Shown: in pieces, positions 21,012 through 32,703 of the stretch
Layout: each line of letters opens with the position of its first letter
Position numbering within the stretch: the stretch's first letter is position 1
Origin: Stereocaulon alpinum
Lineage: Eukaryota > Ascomycota > Lecanoromycetes > Lecanorales > Stereocaulaceae
NCBI GenBank assembly: GCA_018257865.1
Contig: JAEUBA010000030.1
Location: forward strand, 1 to 64,000
Direction: 5' to 3'
Length of the DNA: 64,000 nucleotides
The notes under the pieces: model-generated
What the model saw: the letters and a program-made list of their open reading frames with translations, nothing else
Database searches by the model: none
Told to the model about the DNA's origin: nothing
Position numbers and translations under genes: made by a program

Positions 21012-22259
21012 ATGTCGGCACAGTCGAAGGGCGAAAAGCCCCACGACCTCAACTGTCTCACAATTAAGGAGCTAGAGAAACATGCTGAGCTCCGCATGAA
21101 CAAGCAGACACGCGACTACTACAATGAAGGAGCTGATTGCGGCTCCACCCTCCTCGAAAATAGCACGGCCTATAACAAATACCGCATACGACCTCGAGTT
21201 CTACGTGACATCTCCCTGATCGATACCTCTGTGTTCATTTTCGGGAAAAGGAATGCAGTGCCTATAGGTGTCGCGCCTACCGCTATGCAATGTCTCGCCC
21301 ACCCTGACGGAGAATTGGCTACAGCAAGGGCGTGCAAAGAAGCGGATATTGCGATGGGCTTGTCTTCGTTTTCGACGTCAACGCTTGAAGATGTTGCGAA
21401 GGCTATTGGGGACCACCTACACGTACTACAACTCTACCTGTTCGAAGAGCGAGAACACTCCAAGAAGTTGATCAAAAGGGCAAAGAAGGCGGGCTACAAG
21501 GCTGTCTTCTTGACCGTTGACACACCAATGCTTGGCCGGCGCAACCTTGAGATAAGGAATCAGTTCAAGCTTCCCAAGCCGTACAAGATCGCCAACTTCG
21601 CCGAGGACTCCGACTCAGCTGCTGCCGAGACCGTCATGGAAGGTGCATCTTCATCAGCCCCCAATGCCGAGAAGAACCAACATAAGAAGAGCGCGAGTAC
21701 AAAAGGATACCATGACGGCAAGCAACGAAGAGCCCCAAATGGCCCCATCACTTTCCATACCCATGCACCCAACCCAACCCTATGCTGGGAACGAGACATT
21801 GGCTGGCTGAAGGAGCAATGTGCGCCAGAGATGGAGGTTTGGGTGAAGGGTATTGCTACTGCTGAAGACGCACATCTCGCCATTCACCATGGTGTTGACG
21901 GTATTGTGGTTTCCAACCATGGCGGCCGTCAACTCAATGGCGCATTAGCAACACTTGACGCCTTACCTGAGGTCGTGGAAGCGGCGAAGGGGAAGATACC
22001 CGTACATGTTGATGGGGGAATAAGACATGGAACAGATGTGTTCAAAGCATTGGCGCTTGGGGCAGACTTCGTGTGGATAGGGAGACCGGTGCTTTGGGGA
22101 CTGGCATACAATGGGCAGGAAGGAGTAGAACTGTGCTTGAGACTGTTGAGTGATGAGTTCAAGTTGTGTATGGGCCTGGCTGGGACTGTAAAGGTGCAGG
22201 ACATCTCTAAGGATTATTTGGTTAAGATTGATAAGAGTGGGTTCATTAGTCGGCTGTAG
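21012..22259 (+). CDS. FMN-dependent alpha-hydroxy-acid oxidase/dehydrogenase
   Basis: A single exon of 415 residues. Member of the glycolate oxidase/L-lactate dehydrogenase (cytochrome b2 flavin domain) family, which oxidises 2-hydroxy acids to 2-oxo acids with FMN. Seen: YYNEGADCGSTLLENSTAYNKY (substrate-side Tyr), IGVAPTAMQCLAHPDGE, QLYLFEEREHSK, FLTVDTPMLGRRNLEIRN, VWVKGIATAEDA (Lys), SNHGGRQLNG with the catalytic His near residue 302 and the substrate Arg, and DGGIRHGTDVFKALALGADFVWIGRP for FMN phosphate. The N-terminus has no cytochrome b5 domain, so the electron acceptor is probably O2 or another carrier. Residues about 196-240 form a Ser/Ala/Lys-rich insertion in the loop-4 position. 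No peroxisomal SKL end (it ends SRL, which can act as a PTS1 variant). The start was chosen at the Met just before the conserved domain. Confidence 0.9.
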   Translation: MSAQSKGEKPHDLNCLTIKELEKHAELRMNKQTRDYYNEGADCGSTLLENSTAYNKYRIRPRVLRDISLIDTSVFIFGKRNAVPIGVAPTAMQCLAHPDGELATARACKEADIAMGLSSFSTSTLEDVAKAIGDHLHVLQLYLFEEREHSKKLIKRAKKAGYKAVFLTVDTPMLGRRNLEIRNQFKLPKPYKIANFAEDSDSAAAETVMEGASSSAPNAEKNQHKKSASTKGYHDGKQRRAPNGPITFHTHAPNPTLCWERDIGWLKEQCAPEMEVWVKGIATAEDAHLAIHHGVDGIVVSNHGGRQLNGALATLDALPEVVEAAKGKIPVHVDGGIRHGTDVFKALALGADFVWIGRPVLWGLAYNGQEGVELCLRLLSDEFKLCMGLAGTVKVQDISKDYLVKIDKSGFISRL

Positions 22260-23378
22260 TATACTAACGCAATCACCTTCTTCTTCCTACCTGTATCTAC
22301 CCTATTGCTCTTTGGCTTCCATTTCAAATCCCGACCCGCGTCCCTGCTTTTCTTAAGTCCTCAATCACTGCGTGTCCTGTCGCCCATATACCAAATGCAT
22401 CTCTAACTCGGAAGGCTCCACGGACATCATGACATATAGCTTGCCCTCAGTCCCGGCATGAGACGCCATGCACAGATAGGGATGACTTTCCTGGCTTGTG
22501 TCACTTTACGCACGGATTCCTCCAGAGCCGCATTTATGTCTTCATCAACATCCATAGCCTGGATGATTAAAGATTGCCAAACTTCAAATGTGGACAACGC
22601 TTCAAGCACACCGTTGCTAGCAGCAACGTCCGTCAACATTGTCCGCCACTCAAATCTCGTACACATTCATGGATTTGATACGTATCTCAGGTGGCAGTGA
22701 GAGGAATGTGAAAGCCACAACTCTGATCTCAGCCCCTAGTCGGTATTTTCGCACATACTAAATAGTAGAGGAAGCACTCTTTGCGGATTGACTTACGTCA
22801 AACGGGGCAATGTTAGGATCGCCGAGGTAGTGCTAGGTTTGGACACGAATCGCAGAAGTAGTTGTTGGCCTATTCAAGGGTGGAAAGGGACTATGAGAGC
22901 GCGAAAATGTAATCTCACTTGCCAGATCTGAACACCAAATTGAAAGCATTGGAGAGGAGTGCCTGGTCAGTGGTGTTATTTAGGACCAACTACAAAGCGG
23001 TCGAGTCCGGGGAAGTAACACATTGGAGCCATTGGAGCCTTTTCCCACGTCAATGACCTATCTGTTGGTGTCACTCAATTTGCCTATTGTCCCGGTCCCT
23101 CATACTGGCAGACACTATGGGGTCTGTAGTGTACATATGTCGATAGCACCCAGCTTACGGACGAGCCTTAAGATGGAAGTAACCAGCATGTCTTCAATTC
23201 GACGAGAGAGGCCCCTTACGCCCCCCGCGACTTCCGCGTATTTACTAGAACGCTATTGCAGATGGCTTGGCATTACGATTGCGTGTGGAAGTTTCAAGTT
23301 TCTGCCAAGTTGCCAAGTCCTGCAATAATCCTTATGTATCCCACCAAAGACGTCACATACTTCGCGTAGCTGTAGAAC
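22260..23378. other. Intergenic, nothing recognised
   Basis: About 1.1 kb of normal composition. Only short unsupported frames on both strands. Confidence 0.5.
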
Positions 23379-24563
23379 ATGTCAGACACGCAAGCAGGCT
23401 TCAATGCGAGTGCGAAGGCTCTCAATGCACTCACCAACGCTGCGGAGAATCATCCCGAGCATCCTCAAAGCAACCTCCACCGTCCGGCCAATCATGAATC
23501 AGCTCACACTTGGCTCGCCAAGGTCATGCCCCCTGAAGTTCTCGAAAGTTTGGAAAACAGATTTCACATAGGCAACTATGTAATCGATAGGCAGACTGGA
23601 AAGAAGACTTTCGAGGCTATGAGCCTTTACGTCCGCCTTGGCATGCATATGTAGGTACTAAGTATTGCCAAGTAAAGGAAAGGATCTTTAGACTAATTGC
23701 TGCCTAGGCTATATTACGGCTCTGAACAGGAGAAAGCTCTACATTGGACAGAGACTCTGAACCTTCTTAAGGACCAAAGCGAAAAGATGGGCCGCGAGTA
23801 TGATACTCCTGAAAGCAAGGCTCATATCAAGCCTTTCATTAGAGACTTCAAACTGGAAGATACCCTGGTAGAGTTGGTGAAACCTGACCCCGACTCCTAT
23901 GCCAACTTCAACGAGTTCTTCGCTCGCGAGATCAAGGAGTCGGCTCGACCGATAGCGAACCCTGAGAACGACCTCGTGTCATCAAGCCCAGCGGACTGTC
24001 GTCTGACTGCCTATCAGACCATCGATCTTGCTACCAAGTACTGGATCAAAGGTTCTGGCTTCTCAGTCGTAAGACTCCTGGGCGACGAACAAGTAGCTCA
24101 GCAATTCGATGGAGGCTCCATCGTGATTGCTCGCCTAGCGCCTCAAGATTATCATCGCTGGCATGCTCCAGTTTCTGGCATCGTAACAAATATCAAAGAC
24201 ATTCCAGGCGCCTATTACACCGTGAATCCGCAAGCCATCAACGAGCCTGGGCCTCTCGATGTGTTCTGTGAGAATAAGAGATCCATCATGATAATCAAGC
24301 GCTCTTCAACAGGCTCACGAATTGCTGTGATTGCCGTTGGCGCCATGCTTGTAGGTTCCATCAAGTACGTGGGTGGTGTTGATCAACCCGGTACGACGGT
24401 CAGTAGGGGCCGGTGCTTGGGTGCGTTTTATTACGGTGGTAGCACAGTCATCGTGCTGTACCCGAAAGGCGAGATAGTATTGGATGAAGATCTGGTCAAG
24501 AACTCCATTGATCAAAAATGTGAAACGCTAATGAAGGTAGGGTGGCGCGTTGGCGCCAAGTGA
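23379..24563 (+). CDS. Phosphatidylserine decarboxylase-family pyruvoyl enzyme
   Basis: Two exons, 23379-23650 and 23708-24563 (intron 57 nt), 375 residues. Pyruvoyl-dependent decarboxylases of this family self-cleave before a Ser in a (L/G)GS(T/S) motif to make alpha and beta chains. Here the motif is FYYGGSTVIVLYPKG near the C-terminus. Other family blocks: FNEFFAREIKESARPI, SSPADCRLTAY, WIKGSGFSV, GGSIVIARLAPQDYHRWHAPVSG (conserved His), VNPQAINEPGPLDVFCENKRS and AVGAMLVGSIKY. No transmembrane leader or mitochondrial presequence is evident, so it is more like the soluble short PSD-like proteins of moulds, some of which decarboxylate free amino acids, than the organellar Psd1/Psd2 enzymes. 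The substrate, phosphatidylserine or an amino acid, remains open. Confidence 0.88.
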
Positions 24564-27198
24564 CGATGAAGCTACTTCCAATACAGATTGAGTCTCCTGG
24601 GCTCGTTGATTGCGAAAACAACCCACTGGTTCAAGCTGAAGGAATGACTAGCAGGTAGCTGTTTTTCATGATTACTTGGAATTGCAGTCATTGTCTGGGC
24701 TACGACTCTCAATCGCCTCATGTCCTTCCCGGATGGTCTGTTTGTATTATGCTGATCTTGGGGCCGTCTGATAGCTCACCTGGCTTCGTGATGTGAATGA
24801 GGCGACTGAACAAAATGGTAGCTCACGGCGGACTCCGTCATTTGCTTCCAGCGTGACTATCATACAATTTGCTCCACTCATCGCTCTTATTTTCCAATCT
24901 TACTTCCTAAGTATTGCTCGTCAACTGCTGTCCCTGGACGCGTATTTGAATACCCAATAGTGATACTGTGCAGATTAGTTGCTGCATAGAACATAGGAAG
25001 AGATTGAAGGACGACCCAACATGCCCCGTTCGGCCACTAAAGGTCGCTATGCGCGTTTTCTTTCCTCGAGATTCTCACATACCTTGAAATCTCATCCCCT
25101 TCTAGCCTCCTCGAGGTTCTCTGTTGAATATCCATGTTCAACACCACTTCCAAGACTTTGCTAGCATGTTTCTCCATGACTGATCGAGGACGTCTAGTGA
25201 GATACAGTCAATGCTTATGCCGGCTCACATGGGTAATCGCCTCCCAAGGAGTGCGAGTGGCGTTCGAGATCGAGCAGGAAGTATTCGACGAGCGAATGAC
25301 GGTTCAAGTGACGCAAAGGAGAAACATGTCGCGCGCCAGAGGCAGAACAAGCCATAATCCGAAGACGTATAGAGACGGCCACGAACGAAGCCATCAAAGA
25401 GGCAGAGATTGTAGTAAAAGGGAGCAGGACAGTTGCGGTTGCGATCATGGTCATTGAGGAGATAGGAGACGAACGATTTCCTTAGTAGGTAGCGATGGCG
25501 ATGAATATAACGATCATGACGATGAAGTCCGTGATGATTCTCATAGTTCGTCAAGCTCGGACCGAGACGGTCAAGGATGGCCGTTACGGCGCAGGAGGTA
25601 GTAGGTGGTCATTCCATTCAGGAAGCTCTGTTCTCTGACTTGACCTTACGGCTAAAGGCGGTCTTGATACTTAAATTGGGGACGAAAGCTGGTGGTGTTG
25701 TATACGATACTAGGACAGAGAGAACTCTGCGTCGTATACAGACTCTCAACCCAGGGTCATTGGAGCAAGCCAAGGTGACGATGATCTTCCCTCGAGATTC
25801 AACGCATAATGGTGAGCGAAATCTGACGCACTGTGCCACTCGATACGCAAGTGCAACGATCAGGAAGTTCGCTGCCCGCGGCGGTACGGAGGAGTAACCC
25901 CTTTCAGATGTTGCCATAGGATCATGGGGAGTAAGCATCCTTTGCCAATCTTTGAATGTCATTATTTGTTGTCACAATGCTAACAGCAGACCAGCATCTC
26001 GGCTTGCTTGACACGGAGTGCAGATCCATAAGAAGCCACAAGAGGCTAGCTGCAGCGATGACGCTCAGATGACTTGTATGCATGAAGTGCAACGTTTGAA
26101 ACCCTACAGATCCCCTGGACCGTTGCTGAGCAAAGCGGATTGGAGCTATTTGATGTCCGTCGTGTTCCTAGTCGTGCTCTAACGATGGGCATAGTCAGAA
26201 GCATACAGGGACATGTAGCTCGAACAATGGCCCTCTACCAAACCTATTCTTGCGATCTCACGCAGACAAACCACAAACACATCTGCCAGGATATATGGGC
26301 AATTGTACTCTTATCAATGCTCGCCATTCATACGTCAGCAGCCGGCCTTGTCAGAAGCTGAAATACTCGCGCTAGATAGCAGGTTATGCTTAACGCTGGA
26401 AGATAATATCCAATTGTAGAATGATGCTATAAACTTCTCAAGATGCTGAGGGATACTTTTGTTCTGGAACAGTATATCAATATGTGCTATATTGACAAGG
26501 TAACACTCAACAAGCATGGCAACTTAAGAAATGCCACCTACGGGACTCCAGGTGCCCCAGGTGCCAATCAATGTCGTCTCTAACGCAGCAGGAGAGATGT
26601 GCGAACTTGGCCAAAAGACGAGCTGTGTCATGCAAGGTGGCTCTCATCCAAGTGCGTTTCAAGTGTAGCATGCAAGCCTCAACGTCCTTACCAGAACTCT
26701 TGTAAAAAAATCCACATCGGTGCCGTCGGACTCACTATCTAAGCCAACACCAACGGTCTACCACCACATTAGCACGAAATGCACCACGAAACGTTCCTAG
26801 TAACAAATGGCACTATCCGACTGCATACGACCAGCTAGAAGGACGCCAAAGACACGGATGCACAGACTGGTGACTATGTCACTGTAGCTGTCCGGGCTCC
26901 GTACAGCTTTTCATATACATTCAATGAAGGAGCGAGCTATGCAAAAATTGAGGTACCGAGGAAGTGGTGTACCATCTTGCCACCATCATGTCGCGGCGTG
27001 CTTTCAAGAGTTGACATCTAATATCGGTCGTGTCAGATAGCGATACGCGAAAGATTAGATTGGCGCTCGTACCAAAAGTCTTGGCATTCGTAATATGCTG
27101 CAGTGCGGAGTTCGTCACACCATCCTAATATTCACTCCACTTAATCATGACGTTCTGTCCTCCTTGCACAGGCAATTGTTTGCTATCTCATCTCCAAG
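24564..27198. other. 2.6-kb intergenic region with one doubtful coding fragment
   Basis: No supported gene. Between about 25220 and 25490 two frames together read like protein: MGNRLPRSASGVRDRAG onward, then, after a shift, EAEQAIIRRRIETATNEAIK and EAEIVVKGSRTVAVAI before a stop. This could be a decayed gene or chance. The remainder shows nothing recognisable. Confidence 0.4.
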
Positions 27199-27747
27199 AT
27201 GGCTACCGCCCTTCTCGTAATCGATATGCAACATGTCTTCCTTGACATGACTACCACTGCTCTCCCCAACGTCCTGAGATTGATCGACCACTTCGCAGCC
27301 AAGTCCTTCCCCATATTATTCACGCAGCACGGCCACTCAAAGGAGGAGCTCACTCCGCCGTACAAGAACCAACTAGTGCGGAAATGGGGACCTGACGGCT
27401 CGATTCACACCGGTAGTAAGGATTGGGAGTTGATCCCTGAGGTAGCGAAAAAGGCAAAGGGCAATCCTATCGTGCCGAAGAATACGTATGATGCGTTTAT
27501 CAATACCAATTTGGCCGAAATTCTGAAGGAGAAGAAAATTGAGAGAATTGTGGCCTGTGGGGTTATGACGGACTGCTGCTGCGATACAACGGCGAGGAGC
27601 GCGTTCAATAGAGGGTATGAGACATGGCTCGTGAAAGACGCTTGCGGAAGCGCGAATGACACTCAACACGAAGCGGGACTACGAGGATTTGGATTCGCAT
27701 TCGGCGATGTGCCGACCACGGCAGAAGTCATGAGCAGGTTAAAGTAA
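27199..27747 (+). CDS. Isochorismatase-like cysteine hydrolase
   Basis: A single exon of 182 residues, normal length for the isochorismatase/nicotinamidase-like superfamily (alpha/beta hydrolases of small amides or vinyl ethers). The catalytic triad is visible: Asp9 in LLVIDMQ, Lys94 in IVPKNTYDAF and Cys127 in GVMTDCCCDTTARSAFNRGYE. The cis-peptide region before the Cys (ACGVMTD) is conserved. The metal-binding Asp-x-His pattern of true nicotinamidases is not obvious, so it is unlikely to be a nicotinamidase. The start is fixed by the beta-strand at the N-terminus. No operon-like context. Confidence 0.9.
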   Translation: MATALLVIDMQHVFLDMTTTALPNVLRLIDHFAAKSFPILFTQHGHSKEELTPPYKNQLVRKWGPDGSIHTGSKDWELIPEVAKKAKGNPIVPKNTYDAFINTNLAEILKEKKIERIVACGVMTDCCCDTTARSAFNRGYETWLVKDACGSANDTQHEAGLRGFGFAFGDVPTTAEVMSRLK

Positions 27748-29729
27748 CGAGGATTTAGCCTCGGACAGCATTATTGATGTGGATCTTTGCATGGGGCAAT
27801 CCAGCGAGAACATGCATACTTGACGTGATGCAGGGACAGATTTCTTTAGTCCTCATAGGCAAAGCCATCTGGTGAGGGCTTCTCTTTTCGCGGATCAATA
27901 TAGGTGCTGACCAGTGGGGCAGGAGCGGTTATGTAAACATAATGCCCATGAATCAAATGATCCACAAGTGAATGTTATATCCGAGTCATCGTCAGACAGT
28001 CTTCGAGTCCCGAGTCTGAGCTTTATTTTGCCAAGTTATGGCCACTGTTCATTCGGGAAACCTGGTGTAAAGATGCATTTGGTGACAATCACTCTCCACG
28101 CCACTGCCTTCCCGTTTTCCTTTACGCTCGGCCATCAAAGTGCTTCGGAGCTAAACATGAATCTCACCATGCATTCAATGATCCAGCTACGATGTTGCTT
28201 CCTTCATTGTCTTTACTTTCCAATTGCTCAGCTTTAATATGTCTCACCCTCTCCATACTCCTCTAGTTCCAGGATTTCTTTCCACACAATCATCTCACTA
28301 CCGGACAGTTTCGCCACTCACATTCGATTCGCCTTTACTTTGATCATTGTGCATTACCCTCCCACACAACATCACTGAGCTTTCACTGGCCACAGGTTCT
28401 CAGAGTCATCAGGTATTGCCAACTCGGCTTTCATATCTAATCGAATCCAAGTATATGCAGATAAGTCTCTTCTCATATCGATATCAGTACCACTACTCCG
28501 CTCTGTACAGATCTAGTCCCAAAGGATCGACAAAATGGCCAGTTCAGACGTGCGAGGTGATGGTCTTCCAGCATTTTCAGTTGGCTGCGGATACTACACC
28601 AGGACTCCTGGAGATAGGCACAACTCAGACGGTGCTTGACCATTACGAGGTGTATTCTGAAGCATCAAACGTTGCGTGCAGCTTTTGCCCCAAAATCTAG
28701 AAGGATACTTCCGCGCGGAAATGGCATGAATGTAGTGCCAAGAGTGCATTCACGATCTGTGCCAAAGGCTACGTTTTTGGGCAAGGGTAAGTTGCATCTT
28801 TGCAGCATACCTGCTAGGTTCCCATCCGGAGCAATCCATCAACATTGCTGCTAAGCATGTCTTCAAGGTAATTGGACTCTAACCGACGCTTTTGGAAGCT
28901 CGATATGGAAAGTGGATTGAGCACAGACTGAGATATCATGATGACATATTTGCTCCGTCCGCGTATGCTGCCTCTCTAAACGGGCCAATGAACAGTATCG
29001 CCTCGATGGGAGTGGGGAAAGTGGGGAGTAGGATGTTGATTGTAGATTGTAAATTATAAACAGGGAGGTTTTGGCGAAGTGCAATCATTAGGCGAGGAAG
29101 AGGCTAAGCCAACATAGATAGTCCAGAATGGGAACCTTTGTTATCTTGACTTCTAGATCTGAAGCTGATCCTGACTTGCTCCTACGTAACATTGCTGTTA
29201 CTTTATGCAAGCACGTGGAATATGTGCCCGAATCGAGTCTGAAGAATGCCCGAAGAAGTCCTGAAGAACGAAACGGACGAATTACAGCACTAGCGGACGC
29301 CGCAGCCGTTGTCGCTAAGCCGCGGGGTTGTCAACTTATCTCGTCAACGACAAGTGAGAAAGCAGAAAGGACACGGTACTACGCTCATGGTTTCGTAAGC
29401 AGTGCTTTAGTGGTAAAATAATCAATCTCTGGTATAGAAAGGATTTATTCAAGCTGGATGAATAGCTCTGCGGGTAAAATGTTCAGATCCAACTCTGTCC
29501 TTCTTGACTCGCTAAGATTATGCATTAGCCCTAGCCCTACCGTTTAACTTAGATTAGCGACGATAGGACGGCCTAAAGAATCCAAATCTCAGCTTAGGCC
29601 TCCCAGGAACCAGGGGCTGGGTCCTGGGCAATAAGAAAGAATGATGCCAACACTACTACTACTACTACTACCATACACTATCTACATCCATCACGCTCGA
29701 ATGGCAATCCCTCCCTCCCACTGCCCACA
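27748..29729. other. 2-kb intergenic region
   Basis: No supported gene; several frames of about 100 codons lack any recognisable feature. It includes an imperfect palindrome at 29602-29628 and a CTA microsatellite at 29651-29671 just upstream of the mannosyltransferase. Confidence 0.45.
29651..29671. repeat. (ACT)n microsatellite
   Basis: About seven ACT units, 60 bp upstream of the GT71 start codon, probably in its 5' leader. Confidence 0.9.
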
Positions 29730-31178
29730 ATGTTCGTTCGTCCAGCCCGCTCCCTTACCATTGTCGTCGCTGTCATCGCTTTCTGTTTTATCGTCTCCAT
29801 CTTCGAGGGTGGACTACATTCATACAGTCGCAACAGATTATCGATCATAACAGCCCCGGTTCATGAAGCTCCACCCCCTCCACCTCGAATAGTAGAATTC
29901 TGGGCAAAATGGGCCAATGTGATGGACAAGGCGAAGCCAAAAATCCCGCCCATCAAATCGAATCGCCATGCGAGCGTCGAGGGATCCGATAAGGCGACTG
30001 GGGAAAGGGCGCCAATGCAGGAGAGCCTTGGACTACCAGAAAACGATTGGAAGTCATTGCATGAGTCACACAGCACATTGGTCAATGCGCCAGGCTTCAA
30101 TGAATTGAATGAGCAAGCCTCTTCCCTCTTCTCCGGCGCAGGAATCGTTACAGTGGCAGGAGGCCCCTACTTGCCCCCAGCCATACTCGGCATACGCATG
30201 CTACGCAAAACCGGATCGAACCTCCCCGTTCAAGTCTTCCTACAATCGCGAAAAGAATACGAACCTGAAATCTGCGAGTCAGTCCTCCCCCGCCTCAACG
30301 CAGAATGTTTCGTCATCGAAGACCACTTGCGCAAGGATGCCCCTTTCAAAGTGGCACGTTTCCAATTGAAGGTGCTTGCCATCCTCTTCTCCACTTTCGA
30401 AACAGTCCTCTACTTGGACAGCGACTGCATGGCGCTGCGCAACCCAGCAGAGCTACTCGAATCCGAGCCATTCCTCTCAAGCGGCTTTCTCTCATGGGGG
30501 GACTACTGGAAAGCGACTGAAGACCCCGTATTCTACAAGATTGCAGGAATGTCCGACTTCCCGAAAGGACTACCAGCAAAGTCCAGCGAATCAGGGCAGA
30601 TGGTAATATCGAAGAAGAAGCACCTCAACACATTATTACTAGCAGCCTACTACAACGTCTTCGGCCCAGACTACTACTACCCACTCCAAAGCCAAGGCGC
30701 CATGGGCCAAGGAGACAAAGAGAGCTTCCTCGCCGCAGCAGTCGTGCTCGGCAATCCCTACTACAGAGTAAAAGAGACGCTAGGCACACTCGGCTACTCC
30801 GATGCTAAGGGAGAATTCCACGGTGGAGCTATGGTACAATGGAGTGCAGCAGAAGAATACGCCTCACAAAATACGTCCGATAAAACGAAACCCCGCCCCT
30901 TCTTCCTCCACGCGAACCTCCCCAAACTGAACGTCGCGCGCATGCTCGACGAGAAAACCATCTACCAGCCCGGAACCGAGACCCGGATACGAATATGGGG
31001 CCACGAAGAAGCTATTCGGAAAATGTTCGGATCGGATATAGAGAGGATGGTATGGAACGAGATGCGGGAGATGGCCTGCGAGTTGAATACCACGATGGCG
31101 GATTTCAAGGGGAGAGCCAATATCTGCCAGAGGGCGCAGGACCATTATAAACAGCTGTTTGAGACCAAGACTGGCTGA
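29730..31178 (+). CDS. GT71 alpha-mannosyltransferase (Mnn1/Mnn2 group), type II Golgi membrane protein
   Basis: A single exon of 482 residues. A short cytoplasmic N-terminus (MFVRPARS) is followed by one transmembrane anchor (LTIVVAVIAFCFIVSIF), a proline-rich stem and a luminal catalytic domain: a type II Golgi enzyme. The catalytic part shows GIVTVAGGPYLPPAILGIRMLRKTG, LPVQVFLQ, FKVARFQLKVLAILFSTFETVLYLDSDCMALRNP with the metal-binding DxD at D230/D232, SGQMVISKKKHL, GDKESFLAAAVVLG and GEFHGGAMVQW. This matches fungal GT71 enzymes, which add alpha-1,2 or alpha-1,3 mannose to N- or O-glycans. The linkage cannot be decided here. An alternative upstream in-frame start was not favoured because this Met sits right before the anchor. 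Confidence 0.88.
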   Translation: MFVRPARSLTIVVAVIAFCFIVSIFEGGLHSYSRNRLSIITAPVHEAPPPPPRIVEFWAKWANVMDKAKPKIPPIKSNRHASVEGSDKATGERAPMQESLGLPENDWKSLHESHSTLVNAPGFNELNEQASSLFSGAGIVTVAGGPYLPPAILGIRMLRKTGSNLPVQVFLQSRKEYEPEICESVLPRLNAECFVIEDHLRKDAPFKVARFQLKVLAILFSTFETVLYLDSDCMALRNPAELLESEPFLSSGFLSWGDYWKATEDPVFYKIAGMSDFPKGLPAKSSESGQMVISKKKHLNTLLLAAYYNVFGPDYYYPLQSQGAMGQGDKESFLAAAVVLGNPYYRVKETLGTLGYSDAKGEFHGGAMVQWSAAEEYASQNTSDKTKPRPFFLHANLPKLNVARMLDEKTIYQPGTETRIRIWGHEEAIRKMFGSDIERMVWNEMREMACELNTTMADFKGRANICQRAQDHYKQLFETKTG

Positions 31179-32703
31179 TCACAACGACGCTGTGCTCTTG
31201 CGTTGAGGAGAATTTCTTGGACAACGTTGGGGTGATTGAGAGCGAAGGCGTTCTTGGATATTGGTCATATACCCTTTTCAACATTTTACGACATTGGACT
31301 AGGGGCATTTCAATGAGAATGAGCCATGTCATATTGGGGTATCTTATATGAGAGGAGCGAACAGGTTTCGGGGGTATTTTGGATGATGTCGTGTTGATTT
31401 CGGTCTGTCATATATTGTCCATGTCTGGATCTAGTCTAGATCTTGTAGCATTATCATAGCAGGGAGTTCAGCATCTTTGTTTCAGCGCTCTCATAGCACC
31501 ATCTAGCATACAAGAATGTATTTGTCCCAAGCTCTTTTGGCCCACACTATACCCCAACGCTCGCCAGTGTCACTGTTATCCCTACCACTGTCATTGTAGC
31601 GATTGCCAGCTGCTCCAGACCAAGTTCTTGCTACAGTAGATGCATTGAGAGTGATATGTCGATGTTCAGAACCGGAAATACGTGGTGGCCGTGCGATGGG
31701 CGTCGGAAGCTCCTCAAATCTAGAGTCCAACAGAGGGTCAATTCTAGAACGTCACACTCGAGCCTGTTCGTCCGCACCGTTCGATAGGCGTTCCTACCAG
31801 CATGAATCCTTGTCCCGGCGGATGCTAAGTCGCTAGCGATTCTCTGCCCTTCCAAATGTCCGTCTGGAGCCGCTCGATTATCAATAACTAATGCAAAGCC
31901 TCTAGGTCTTCCTGCCATTCGACTCCGAATTCTCTGTCTATGTCTTGAGGCTTTAGTAGCAGATGCCATACCCTTCGCTCGTCATGCAGCTGAAGAATAG
32001 CATGGGGTTCCGAAGTCTAGGATACCTGCGGCGCATCGGGGATCACTTAATAGCGAGACGCCGTTGATAGACGCAGCATTCAATGACAGAAGCCTTGCAC
32101 TGATGGTCTTCGGCGCCCGGTGTTTGCCTCTGCACTCCGCTTGATGTTAGGACTCCAAAACCAAATATTCCGCATCAAGTCACCAGACCAACAGGACGCC
32201 GGCGTGTCGTCATATTTTACAAATTGACGGCGAACTCATACGACAGTAAAGTGAGGCGCTACCCATCTTTTAACTTGACACATTCTGCGATATCAATGTC
32301 CTGGGATGGGGCTGCTAGCATTGTGGTCATAAAATGCCGCATTGCTTTAGCGTCATCCCGGCCCTTGCCGATAGCTGTGTTGACCGAATCCTTCTGCAAA
32401 TACCCGCCGGTAGATTCTCTTGCTCTAACAACTCATAGCGGAGGGTAGAGTAATGTAACGCGAAAACACCATGGGCTACATTCGGCGTCTGACATAAAGG
32501 TATGGCGGGCATTCAATCCGGAAGACCCGGATAGCTCCGGCCAATGTACTGCAGCCTCTTGCCGCTTATTCGGCGAGTATTGCTTATGTACGCTCGCTGG
32601 AATGTTCTTTTTCCCGTGCGCCGAATTTGTCAGGCCTCGTGAATGACGCTCATCGGAGGTCGGACTGCTAGCATGGGAAGCTTCACTTTGTTCTCGAACT
32701 TCT
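31179..32703. other. Intergenic, nothing firmly supported
   Basis: A minus-strand stretch (31969 to about 31503) has two overlapping open frames beginning MASATKASRHRQRIRSR and ending WGIVWAKRAWDKYILVC, but no splice pair joins them cleanly and no family is recognised. Nothing else was seen. Confidence 0.4.

Noticed and set aside
25220..25490. Protein-like fragments (MGNRLPRSASG..., EQAIIRRRIETATNEAIK) between the PSD and isochorismatase genes
   Set aside because: They need a frameshift, have no recognised homologue from memory and no clear ends; noted only within the intergenic entry.
28347..28700. 117-codon open frame
   Set aside because: No domain, signal or splice context; amino acid composition looks random.
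31503..31969. Two overlapping minus-strand frames that could be a small spliced gene
   Set aside because: No donor/acceptor pair joins the frames in phase, and no family is recognised.
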